Shown here: positions 37,403 to 49,047 of the stretch, piece after piece
Layout of the letters: the number at the start of each line of letters is the position of its first letter
Numbering within the stretch: the stretch's first letter is position 1
Assembly: GCF_030704535.1 (NCBI RefSeq)
Contig: NC_081821.1
Coordinates: 511,001 to 575,000 of the forward strand
DNA: 64,000 bases
Direction of reading: 5' to 3'
Source of the DNA: Vitis vinifera
Taxonomy: Eukaryota; Streptophyta; Magnoliopsida; Vitales; Vitaceae
Notes under the pieces: model-generated
Databases searched by the model: none
Told to the model about the DNA's origin: nothing
Seen by the model: only the letters and a program-made list of their open reading frames with translations
Translations under genes and position numbers: made by a program

Positions 37403-40400
37403 ATGGTGCGTGGTGTGAGATCTGAGATTCCGATGCCAGGGTCTCGATCCAAGTTCAAACGCATTGTCTCTCGCCACCAAGCAATGAAATCAACATTTCT
37501 TCAGCTCAAATCTCAAATCCAAATGAGCCTGCTCCAGGTACATTCACATAGATATATGTTTTCTCGCAAATTGCAAGCTCCATTGTGATCACTTTCAGAG
37601 CTGTTTGGCTCTATCTCCAATTTTTGCAGGTCGAAGAAGTATTCACATCTCTGTCCGTTCCTTTGATGAGGCTTGTCGGTTTGAAGACGGCCGAAATGGC
37701 TGAAGAGGGAAGATTCATCACCATTCTCACGAAGGCTGATTCGTTTGATCACGTATGCGTATCTCTCTGTTTTTTAAAACCTACGATTTTGAGATGTGCT
37801 TCCAATTCTGGTTAAGTTTCCGGCAGGGATGCTGGAGCGATGGAGTTGCAGCCGGACATCTGACTAGATCGCCGTCTGCCAGCGATGGAGGTCATCGGAA
37901 TTATCAGATTCGTAAATTGGAGGTAAAATTTGAAATCTTGAAAAATGTACAAGGTTTTGTGATTGATGATCAGATGAACTCAATCTTATGTGAGGTTTTC
38001 AATTTTTGAAAGAAAGGAAGATTTCACCTTCCGTTTTCTTCCACTTCTTTGTTTTTATTCAATTCCTTCCCACTTCAAACATTTGGAATGGGCCACCCCC
38101 GTTGATATGCCGTGGCCCTGTGGGCCTCTCTGCTTTACCACTTTGCTTGGCCGGAGTATAATGTCATCCACACTTGAATCCTGTGTGACCAGGGGGAAAA
38201 TGAAACATTTGGTGACTTCAAGATTAAGAATATTTGTCAAACCACCACACTTGAGAAGGTGGTGAGAGTTTTCTATTTATAATCATTTACAGAATATTAC
38301 AAATCAAATAATATCAAACTGATTACAAAAGAAATGGAAAGTAGGAAATAATATCAAACTAATTACAAAAGAATAGCATGTAATCAAGGGTCAAATATGA
38401 TACATATGGTAAATTGTAATGGAAAGGCTAAGTATCCTTAACACCCCCCGCAAGCTGAGCGTCGGATTGGAACGAATGTGAAGCTTGGATCGGAAAAATT
38501 CAAAGAGAGGTCGAGAAACACTTTTGGTGAAGATGTCAGCAACCTGGAGGTGGGAGGGCACATACTCGGTGCGAAGTTTGCCAGCGACAACGAGTTCCCG
38601 AAGGAAGTGGTAATCTAATTCAACATGCTTGGCCCGCTTGTGAGAAACGGGATTGGAACTCAAAAAGATAGCACTTTTGTTGTCACATAAGAGTAGGGGT
38701 TGCAGTGGAATGGGGACCTTAAGGTCATGCAAAAGATGCGTAAGCCAAAGAAGTTCAGCAGCAGTCATAGCAAGGGCACGATACTCAGATTCACAGCTAG
38801 AGCGTGAGACAGTAGGTTGCTTCTTTGCACTCCAAGATACTAGATTGTTACCAAGATAAATAGAGTAGCCGGATGTAGAACGACGAGTATCGGGACAGCC
38901 AGCCCAATCAGCATCCGAATAAGCTACTAGCGCACTAGGAATAGTGGATGGACGAAAGGTAAGGCCAAAGTGGAGTGTACCCTTAACATAGCGAAGAATA
39001 CGCTTGACAGCAAGAAAATGATCTATAGTAGGGGCGTGTAAAAATTGACTGACAGAATTGACAGCATGGGCAATATCGGGACGCGTAATGGTCAAGTACT
39101 GAAGGGCGCCAACAAGAGATCGATAGAGAGTAGGATTAGAGAAAGGAGAACCAGCAACAGTCAGGTGTTGGGAAACAACCATGGGGGTGTGAACAGGTTT
39201 GCTGTCGAGCAACTGAGCACGAGTAAGAATATCTCGAGCATATTTTAACTGACTGATAAAGAGACCATCAGGAGTGGGCGAAGCTTCAAGACCAAGAAAG
39301 TAACTGAGGGAGCCCAAATCCTTGGTAGCAAACTCAGAATGAAGCTTGCGAGTAAAACTGTCAAGAAGTGATGGGTTGTTGCCAGTAACAATAATGTCAT
39401 CAACATAAAGAAGCAAATAAATAAGGCTAGACTGCTGATGAAAGACAAAAAGAGAGGTGTCAGCGCGGCTACAAGAAAAACCAAGTGTAAGAAGAAATGA
39501 GCTGAAACGTTGAAACCAGGCACGAGGAGCTTGCTTTAAACCATAGAGGGCTTTCTTTAACAGGCAAACATGAGTGGGAAAACGAGGATCAATATACCCA
39601 GGAGGTTGTTCCATATAAACATGTTCAGTAAGAGTGCCATTGAGGAAAGCATTCTTGACATCAAGTTGCCGAAGAGGCCATTTATTTGTGACAGCAAGAG
39701 AAAGCACAACACGGACAGTAGTAGCTTTGACAACCGGACTGAAAGTATCAGTGTAGTCGAGACCAGGTACTTGGGTATAACCTTTAGCAACAAGGCGAGC
39801 CTTGAGACGCTCGACGGAACCATCCGGAAAATATTTAGTGCGAAACACCCATTTAGAACCCACGATGTTGGTGTTGACAGGTCGAGGGACCAAAATCCAA
39901 GTACCATTTTGTTGTAAAGCTTGAACTTCTTCATCCATGGCAGCAAGCCAAGCAGGATTCTTAGCAGCAGATTTGAATCCTTTGGGCTCAGTGGATGAAA
40001 GAAGAGCAGAAAGAAGTCCAGAGGAGCCCAAGACACCAAGATTCGCTGGATGTCGAGTCTTGAAAATACCAGCTTTGGCTCGTGTGATCATAGGATGAGA
40101 GCCCAAAGAAGAAGAGGAATCAGCAGCATGCTCAATAGAATGTGGACTGGAAGCCAAGGGTGGCAAAGAGAAACCTGCAAGAGAAGTATCAACCTGCACA
40201 GACTCATCCACAAGATCAGAACAAATATTACATGGAGAGGAGTTGGATCGAGGAATGTGCCAGGAAGGAGAGGGAGGGGGAGATGGATCAATATGGTGAA
40301 GACGTGGTTCCAAGAAATTTGAAATATGAAGAGAGGAAAGAGGTTGGGCCTGGGAGCTTGGGACAGTAGGAAAGTGAGTTTCATCAAATTGAGCGTGGCG

Positions 40401-43400
40401 GGTGATGTATAGCCTAGAGGTGGTGGGATCAAGACAACGAAACCCTTTATGAGAGGGACTATAACCCAAGAAAATGCAAGGAATGCTGCGGGGAGAAAGT
40501 TTGTTAGGCATATAATCACGCAAGCAAGGATAAACACGACAACCAAAAGGATCTCATAATGTGGAGAGTAGCCGTATAAAAGTTCAAAGGGTGACTTACC
40601 ACCAAGAAGTGGAGTGGGCAACCGGTTGATGATATAAGTTGCAGTGTTGAAAGCGTCAACCCAGAAACGAGGAGAAAGGTGGAAGTGGAAGAGAAGGGCC
40701 AAGCCAGTCTCAGTCACATGACGATGTTTTCTCTCAGCACGACCATTTTGAGCAAGTGTATATGGACAAGAGAGTTGATGATGTATGCCAGAAGTACGTA
40801 AGTGAGCTTTGAAGCAAGTATTAGTAAATTCAGCACCTCCATCACTTTGAAAAACCTTGATACGAGCGGAATGTTGGTTTTCCACAAATTTTTGAAATTG
40901 AAGAAAAATATCAAAGAAATCAGATTTAAATTTCAAAGGATAAAGCCAAGTAAATCGGGAATAATCATCAATAAAAATAACATAGTAAAGAAAACCGGAA
41001 TTTGATTTGATGGGGGAAGGACCCCAAAGATCACAATGAATAAGATCTAACACATGAGACGACCTATGTTCATTTCGGGAATAAGGTAATCGATGATTTT
41101 TCGCAAGTTGACAAGTACTACATAGTGAGGGAGAAGGCAATAAAGACGTAAGAGAAAGATGTCCTTTTTTATTTAAAAAAGAAATTACAGAATAATTCAC
41201 ATGACCTAGGCGAGCATGCCATAAATCATATGAAGCACGTAGAGATTTATTTTTAAGGACAGAAATAAAGGCAGAGTTGCCGCACTCCAACACATATAAC
41301 CCTCCATCTCTTTTACCGGTTGCCACCACCCTTCCTGTTTGACGATTCTGGACAGTAAAAAGATTATTAGTAAATGTAACGGAGAGAGGAAAATCAGACG
41401 TTAATTTACTAATGGAAAGAAGATTTTTTGTGAGATGAGGGACAACCAATACATCTAATAAGTGAATATTTGGAACAGGAGAAAGAGTACCAGTGTGGGT
41501 AATGGGTAGAGAGACACCGTTTCCTACGATCACAGAGTCCTTACCCATGTAATTTTTGGACTGATCCAAAATAGATGGATCGGTGGTCATATGAGCCGAA
41601 GCTCCGGTGTCCAAAAACCAGTCAGCAGCCTCGGGTCCAGAAAGAGAACAAGATGTGTTGAAGGCCTCGGCAAGATGAGCAGAGGAATCAGTCCGAGCAT
41701 ACCGTTGGTTGCAGCGGTCAGCATAATGGCCCTCTATGCGACAAATTTGGCAGCGAGGTAGTCAACGACCATGACCAGAGTAGGTTCGTCCTCGGTTGGA
41801 AGAGTTGTTGTTGTGGGAATGAGAACGACCTCGCTGGTTGTTACGGAAAGCAAATGGAGTTCCATGAGAAGTGGTGCGACTGCGATTAGTGGCTGTGAAT
41901 GCCGCAGTGGTGGGTTCAGAAGACTCAAGGGATCGCTGGAACAACTCAAAACTTTCAGCTTTAGAAACTAGATCTGCAAAATAGGGGAGAGGGGTGAGAG
42001 ACATTTGAGCTGTAGAAAAACTGGAAAAATCGGGGCCGAGTCCACGAAAGAACCAGTGCACTTTGTCAGTGTCCTCGACGGGTCTTCCAATGGCATGAAG
42101 CTGGTCACAAAGTGTTTTGAAGGTACGGGCATACTCAGCAACGGGTTTGGTGCCGCGTTTCATCAGCTGCAAGTCATCCTTGAGTCGTAGTTCACGAGCT
42201 TTCGAATGATGGCTGAATGTATTCTCCAATGCGAGCCAAACTTCACGGGCAGTGGAGAGACCAACAACGACAGCAATGGCTTCCTCGGTGAGAGAGGAGA
42301 GCAAGAGACAGAGAAGCCGTTGATCAGCTGCTTTCCATGCCAAATATTTGGTGCTGAGTGTGGTAGAAGTTTCTGGTTCAAAACGGGGTGGTGGAACAAG
42401 AGTTCCATCAACGTAGGCCAACAGGTCTTGACTCTCAAGGAGAGGAAGAAGTTGGCTTTTCCAGAGAAGATAATTGGAGGAAGAAAGCTTGATGGTGATC
42501 ATGTGGATTAGAGTGTTGAAAGGAAGAAGATGAGAGGATTCAGAAGCCATGGAGAAAAATGGATTGGGGTTGCTAAACCAGATTGGCTCTGATACCATAA
42601 GAATATTTGTCAAACCACCACACTTGAGAAGGTGGTGAGAGTTTTCTATTTATAATCATTTACAGAATATTACAAATCAAATAATATCAAACTGATTACA
42701 AAAGAAATGGAAAGTAGGAAATAATATCAAACTAATTACAAAAGAATAGCATGTAATCAAGGGTCAAATATGATACATATGGTAAATTGTAATGGAAAGG
42801 CTAAGTATCCTTAACAAAGATGACCTATGGGCATTATGCACCTGTTGTCCAGCTCCACTTGCCTATCCTTTGTGTGAACAGTAACCCAGTTTTCTGATCC
42901 TACAGGAAGAAAGCTATGCTACCAAGGCCACCATTGCAGCCAAAGAACAGAAAGAGAAGCAGCGACTGGAAATAACTCAACTAGTCCGCCTCCTTAGACA
43001 AATCGAGACTCAAGTCAACTCCCACCACGGTGACATCCGCCAGACACTGGCCGACCACAGGAGGTCCCTCCACAAATCCTTTCAGAAAGCCATTTCGTAT
43101 ATTGCTGCCATTCACCATTCCTGTCAAAACCAGGAAACCCTTCTCTTCGTGTTGAATGTCTTCCAAATCACGCTCAGACAAGTGGATGCTGCCCTTAACG
43201 CAGTGGAGAGTGGTGTGGAAGACCTCATGCAGCAGTTGGCTCAACAAATGTGCAATCCACTGGTGGAGTATGTGAAGCGCCTCAAGACCGAAACGACATT
43301 AGGCACATTTGCTCGCCTATTAGCCATGGTGGAAGAGATGGAACGGGAAATCAGAGATGGGAGGGTGGAGCTGGAGGAGGAGAGAATGAAGGTGAGAGTT

Positions 43401-43541
43401 GCAGAAAAAAAGATGCTTGAGGCTCTGACTAGGTTGACAGAATTAGAAGACAGAGAGAGAATGAAGGAACAGCTTGGGTCGCTCTTAGAAACTAGGAAAA
43501 GCTATACTCTACGTCCACGCAAGGTTCGCCGACCCTGTTAA
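37403..43541 (+). CDS. Unrecognised plant coiled-coil protein, intron 3 holding a Copia element
   Basis: Exons 37403-37537, 37630-37752, 37827-37922 and 42906-43541 join with all introns in phase 0 to 329 residues. Exon 1 is basic (SRSKFKRIVSRHQAMKS). Exon 2 has VEEVFTSLSVPLMRLVGLKT. Exon 4 (212 codons) is largely helical, with heptad-like stretches ATIAAKEQKEKQRLEITQLV, MVEEMEREIRDGRVELEEER and MLEALTRLTELEDRERMKEQ, and ends basic (TLRPRKVRRPC). I do not recognise a named domain. Its length and composition suggest a scaffold or cytoskeletal protein, but this is inference. Intron 3 is 4983 bp, of which 4592 bp is a recent retrotransposon in antisense orientation. Splice sites on both sides of the insertion are intact, so the gene may still work. 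Confidence 0.8.
38225..38443 (-). repeat. 3' LTR of the Copia element
   Basis: 219-bp direct repeat matching 42598-42816. A purine tract (GCGGGGGGTG on the minus strand) adjoins its inner edge as the plus-strand primer site. Confidence 0.93.
42598..42816 (-). repeat. 5' LTR of the Copia element
   Basis: 219-bp direct repeat matching 38225-38443, starting TGTTAAGGATA on the minus strand. It is followed at once by the tRNA-Met primer-binding site. Confidence 0.93.
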
Positions 43542-45858
43542 TATGTGAGACCAGTTGCTTCCTAACTCGCATTGATTTGGTAGTCGGAATTTGGAAGTCC
43601 ATCGATGGCTTCCTCTGGCCACCATCCAGTAATATGACTGCAAAACGGTACAAAATTTGTGTTTGTTTCTTATACTGACCACATTTTCATGCAATCTCAG
43701 GTTTTTTTTTTTTTTAATAATTATTATTTAAAGTCCTGGTTTAAAAATAAATTAAATCAAGAAACTTTGAGACCGATTTACTATGATTTAAAAAGAATTT
43801 TCTATTTAAAAATAAATAAAAAAACTTGTTTTGGGTCATTATTCTTTGTTTTCAATTTTAAAAAATGAAGAACATTTTTAAAAAAATAAATAAAAATTGT
43901 ATTAGAAAGCTAATAAAAAACAAAAGAAAACATAGATAGATTTAAAAATATATCTATAAAAAGCAAATAAAACCAATTTAATTTGTATTAGAAAACTATT
44001 AGTTGAATAATATTAAAAAGTCATTGACCAAACTAATTTAAGCTCAAATTTTGATTTAATTAATATTAAAAAATTATAAAACTTGATAACATTATAACAT
44101 CATTGACCATATAATCGTATTTTTGTAAATCTTTTCACTAGAAAAATAAGTTCCAAAGCCAGGCTGAATTTTGCAGCTCAACTCGGATCGATCATTTTCC
44201 AAAGCCAAGTTTGTTAATGGTGGTTGCATTGGTTAAAGCATGGTAGGCATTTTTATTATTGACTCTAAGTAATAATGGATACTAGACAAAGTTTGCTTTG
44301 TTGACAAATAAACCAAGCTGAATTTTGCAACTTGTGAATGATGGCATGGCTTGGCTTTTGGTGCAGCCAAGTCTTATGGTTTTTTGAGATTTCATTAATC
44401 CTTTTATTTTTAGCTTTGTTATATAATTTGCTTTTATGATTGAAATACTTCTTGAATGCTTCTTATGGACTTCAGTAGCCATAACGTTTTTCTCTTCTGC
44501 GAGTTGTGCTAAGTAGATATTTTAACCATTAGAGAATGAGAAAATAAAAGTTAATCTTAATAAAGAAAACACTCAAGAAGAGGAGGAAGAGGGGGGAGGA
44601 GGAAGGGTGTGAATTGGGTTTTAAAAATTCTTTTTCAAACACAATAAATTCAAGTAAAAGAAACACAAATATAAAGAAATAAAGTTAGAGAAAGCAAATT
44701 TAGATTTTATAAATGGTTTGACACTCTTTGCCTACATTCACTCTCCTCAAGCTCTTAACCGAGTGAGAGTTTCACTATACTTGAAGCTTCAACCAAGCTT
44801 CCAACACTGTTATACTTGGATTTCGACCCCAATAGACTCTTACAAAATCCCTTCAAGTCTTTGCTCACATGAAACTTTTAACACTCAAATAACAAGTTTA
44901 AATCTCTCAACCTACCTCAACAAGGACTTAAATACGACTTAAATGCTAGGAAAAATCACAAGGGTGTACTAAGGAATATGCAAATGGAGATTTAATGCAC
45001 TAAGGAAAGAATGAGAACTTTTGAGTTAAGAACAAATAGGCAAACAAATAAATGCAGGTATTTTTTTGCTCATGAATGAAGTGGAGCTCTCAATTTATAG
45101 GTTTCTAAACTCGATAGCCAAAATGTCAAAAAGCCACTTCGACCGATCGAGTTAGGGGCCGACCGGTTGATTAGCCGTTGGTCAATAAATATATGGCAGG
45201 TGACCGTTAGGTCTCGATCGGATTTCAACCAAGACTCGATCAGAAAGACATAACCATCGATCGAAAATGCAAGACTACCGGAAGAGAGAGAAGATCTTTT
45301 GCATCTCTCGATCGGACCTCGATCGATTATACCCTCTCGACCAGAAAGGTATAACCAGTCGATCAATACCCTAGCCGATTGAGCTAGTTGACCAATGCCT
45401 TGACCGGTTCACCATTTTTTGCCCAAAAACCTATTTTTTTTCTATTCCTTTCACTTCTAACACTTAGGCAAGGTCTTTAGGTAAATGAATATGTTAATTT
45501 TGAAGTGATTTGCCTAAGGTTCATTTGATAAAACTCGGGTTTTAATGGAAATGTAACTTTAATGCATAAATCGAGTTTTTAAGGATACATGAAAATATAA
45601 AATAAAATAAAAAATCATAAATGCATCCATGTATTCATCTTACATATGTTTCTTATAATTAAAGGTCTCCCAATTATCTTGATCTTGCATCTATTAGGTT
45701 ATTTGATGAATTTCTCGAATATCATTTTGATTTTCCAAATTAAAACTTGAAATTCTTTATAATTCAAACCAATTAGCAACTTAATCATGATTTGGCATCA
45801 TCAAAACGCAATTAGGAGAACCCTTAGGGTAACAAAAATATCTTCCATTATTCTCATG
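43542..45858. other. AT-rich and repeat-derived DNA, no gene
   Basis: 43690-44120 is strongly AT-rich. From about 44590 a GGTGTGAATTGGGTTTTAAA stretch and a long non-coding tract resemble plant repeat ends. 45135-45410 is dense in CGATCG, TCGATCGG and GACCGGTT words. These may be worn LTR-type inserts but I could not fix boundaries. Confidence 0.5.
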
Positions 45859-48420
45859 TTCAAGTCCCATAAAAAAAAACATTCTTCCTATGCACCTGAG
45901 AAGGGGGTTCTCTATGATGGAATATACATAATTGAGAAATGTTGGAGAAAAGTTGGAATTCAAGTAAATACATATCCTACAAATACATATTTCCAGTTAG
46001 GTTGTTCTTTTTGCTAAATGTGTACTGATAAGGTTTTTATATGCACCAGAGGTATAAGGTTTGTAGGTACCTATTTGTTAGATGTGACAATGAACCCACC
46101 CCATGGACAAGGTTTGTGTGGTTTTGCAGCTTCTTCTCTCATTGAATTCCCTTCACTATTTTTTTTCCCAAATTTTAACTACAGTGATGAACATGGGGAC
46201 CGACCTAGACCCCTTGCTAGAGATTCCGGAGTTAAATGTCACGGACTTGGTCTTTTCCTAAACTCGTGCGACACTTAGACAAGTCAAGACACTTGATCTT
46301 GATAAGTTAGCCTTACTCCCAATGGTTAGCTTGCTAGGTTAAGATGCTTACGACTCGGAAGCTTTAGAAGGCGTAGTAAGCAACTCTTAAAGAATGGAAG
46401 TTTTTATTACTCAAAGAAAACTTTACAAGTGCTTTTGGAAACTCACTTGCTTGCTTGGTTAGGTTCTTAGGTGGTACCTTGGCCAAATAAAGTCCTCACA
46501 TATTTATAGGTACCAATGGAACTCTCTGGAACCTTGGATGGTTCCTTACAAATCAAGAATAATTTGGAAGCTCCTACACTAGTTTATGCACAAGGGTATG
46601 TACAAGATGACTTTGGAAGATTCTTAAACACCCCACACTATTCCAATTCTCTCTTAGCCAAGTGTGGAGATGTGTGAACATCTCTAACTCTCTCTAAAAG
46701 CTTCCATACTCTTCCACTTTGTAGTTAAGTGTAACTGTCTCCAGGGATCTCTAAAAGCTTCCCACCTCCTATATAAGCAAGCCCATGGGGAGGGTCATTT
46801 GAAGCATCGCTACTACTGATAACAGAAGGAAAGTCCATCATGGGACTTTGATGTAAGTGGTCATATTTCTCTCTCTCACCATTATTTTGCTTGTTTTTAA
46901 TCCTTCTTTTTCTAGTAAAGCCCATGCGCACGTAGAAAAGAACAAAATGATGTGAACCAGATCATAAAGATTACTGCTTGGATTGATTAGATGATATTTC
47001 TATCGTGTTTCAATTGTTATTAAGCCCTTCAGATCTCGACTGTTTTTTTCCGTTGTGGGACAATATGCACATATTGTCCATGTAAAAACAGTTATGCTAC
47101 GCTGCAATCTTTTTCCCAGGACAATACACTCCTATGGAAGTGGAAAAGAACTCCACCTGTCAGCCGTAAACTTGTGGACACTGGAAATTCCGTGAGAAAG
47201 AGAAAGAGAAAGAGAACTGCAAGAGAAAAGCTCCCTAAAGATTTGGTTTTCTCTCTGTTCTTATTCTTTTTCCTTCTTTATTCTTATTTAACCAATGCCA
47301 TCCTCCTTAGGATTTGAAACTGTCCCTTAGGTGGATGGTGGACCTCCTTCCAATTTGTTATTGAATCAAATTAAAACATCAATGTTCTGACAAGATGGTT
47401 CCATAGGGATTTTGAACTCATAAAAGAAATTGGTATTTTCTATGATCTGATCTTTTAGGGTATGGAAATTGGTCCCATTTAGGATCATTGCAGGTTAACT
47501 TGATGTGGAAAACTAAGGTAGAGGGAGGACTGTTGTATAATCTTGCTTCCTTGATGTTTAATAGATTTTATTATGTTCATTTTCTTAAATTTCACTTACA
47601 TTTCCGAATGCAGATTTCTACTGCTCGCTGTGTCAAAATGTGATGAGGCTTCCTGTAACAACACCATGTGCTCATAACTTTTGCAAAGATTGTGTGCAAG
47701 AGGCCTTTGCTGGTAAGACGTTTGTACGTAAGAGATTATGCTTTAGTGGGCAGGCACTTAGATCGCACAAGAATGTCATGAAGTGCCCTTCTTGCCCAGC
47801 TGACATATCCGAATTCCTGCAAAATCCACAGGTATGGTACATGGTGCCCCATATACTTTTAATGTCTGTGAAAGTAGATTTTATCTTGCTTTCATTTTCA
47901 TATGATTTGTGAGAATGGAACTGGTAGTGCCAAGTTATTTGGGGTTGTAAGATTCATAAAAATCTTTTTAGGTTTCCTTTCTTATGCTCTCAGCAACCAG
48001 AAGTAGCATCAGTGCATGTTTTTCGTTAATGTGGAAGAAGTGCAAGTCGTCTTCTTTTTTTTTTTCCTTTTTGCATGAAATTTAGTTTACGTGAGCTTGT
48101 TGGGGACTGATAGTGACAGGTTAATAGAGACTTAATGGATTTGATCCAATCATTGCAATGTGACACCAAAGAGGGAGGAACCCATAGCTCAAGAGAATTT
48201 TGAAAAAGTTGATCCTGTGAATTGCTCCTCAAATTTGGATGATGAGAAGAAAAACGAGACCAATGCAGAGGATAAGTCCGAAGATTCTCCTAATGGGAAG
48301 AAAACTGTTGGTCGTGGCCGGGGTCGCCCGCGGAGAAATGGTCGTGGGGGTGAGGGTCGGGGCCGGGGTTGTTGTCGTCCACTAAAAATCAATATCCAGG
48401 CTAATGATGAATTTGAGTAA
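45859..48420 (+). pseudogene. VIM/ORTHRUS (UHRF1-like) E3 ligase relic: SRA part and second RING only
   Basis: Exon-like blocks in family order: 45859-45963 (SSYAPEKGVLYDGIYIIEKC), 46050-46111 (KVCRYLFVRCDNEPTPWT), 46185-46236 continuing at about 46811-46852 (DEHGDRPRPL, then an ITER..SPSWDFD-like end), 47120-47240 (LLWKWKRTPPVSRKLVDTGN), 47614-47831 (RING 2: CAHNFCKDCV, CPSCPADISEFLQNPQ) and 48120-48420 (VNRDLMDLIQSLQ, then a basic GRGRGRPRRNGRG tail). VIM proteins bind hemimethylated DNA through SRA and maintain CG methylation. Here the PHD, RING 1 and early SRA are absent. A frame slip follows the PRPL of block 3, and about 570 bp of foreign DNA interrupts that exon. The donor after 47240 is AT rather than GT. 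Frame is lost again near 48155. It is a host pseudogene; the last two exons could be transcribed as a RING fragment. Confidence 0.85.
46237..46805. mobile_element. LTR-like insertion within the VIM relic
   Basis: The VIM exon breaks off just before TGTCACGGACTTGG at 46237 and resumes near 46811. The intervening 570 bp has no coding frame and starts with TG, as LTRs do. It resembles a solo LTR, but I found no clear target duplication, so the right edge and family are uncertain. Confidence 0.45.
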
Positions 48421-48830
48421 TGGGAGTGTTTATACCAAGATAATTCTTTCAAAATTGTTTTATCAAAATGGAATAAAAATATTTGGTATTTTAATTTATA
48501 TAATATAAAAAGTAAATCATAGGATACGACGTTTTCATAATTAAATTATAAGGTCCTTAATTCTCACGTTTAAGAATATTATGAAGACAATTTTATCCGA
48601 TAGAGAGTCATTTTCCAAATTTTTAAAAAGTATCCTTTTTTCGATTTAACGACTACCATTCCATTCACAGTACTCGAAGTGTCTTCAACCTGTTTGCTTT
48701 AAAAGTTAAAACATTAAACAATTGGAACACACGGAGACAAAGTCAATAACATTGCATTTCTGTAGGAGAGTTAACCTAAGAAAATTTTATTCCTCAACTC
48801 TTTTTTCTTTAAATTGTTCGGGCCACTTTT

Positions 48831-48926
48831 TGGGCTTGGGAGTCCAAAAAATCGGTTCTTGCTTTGGATTTCAGGCCGTTCCGTGCGTACTGTATTCCTT
48901 GGAGGCCCATGTTGAGCCCATGGGCT
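48831..48926 (+). promoter_or_regulatory. Cluster of four site II (TGGGCY) motifs
   Basis: TGGGCT at 48831-48836 and 48921-48926, and reverse-strand copies at 48904-48909 (GGCCCA) and 48915-48920 (AGCCCA). Such clusters mark promoters of plant nuclear genes for mitochondria and ribosomes. An AAAGCCCTAA element follows at 49018 and a possible donor TGACTAAG|GTAATA near 49047. It may be the promoter of the PAM16-type gene coded at 60381-61005. Confidence 0.5.
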
Positions 48927-49047
48927 TGCAAGTCCAAAAATGTCCACTGCTTTGCCTGCTGGCTGCACTCAAAAACTTCGCTCGAATTTCCACTGAAATC
49001 AGTAGTTTCTCTCTGTGAAAGCCCTAACTATCCACCCCTTGTTTGAC

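Larger units (their letters stand above)
38225..42816 (-). mobile_element. Ty1/copia LTR-retrotransposon, young, coding part broken
   Basis: The two 219-bp LTRs (38225-38443 and 42598-42816) appear identical by eye. A 5-bp target duplication AAGAT flanks the element (38220-38224 and 42817-42821). A primer-binding site for initiator tRNA-Met (TGGTATCAGAGC, minus strand) sits inside the right LTR. In order from the right come gag, protease/integrase (DTGASAHM, SDGGAEFTN) and reverse transcriptase/RNase H (YVDDIIVTGN, SDADWAGCPDTRRSTSGY). The coding part appears broken by about two or three changes. LTR identity indicates a very recent insertion, inside intron 3 of the coiled-coil gene and antisense to it. 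Confidence 0.95.
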
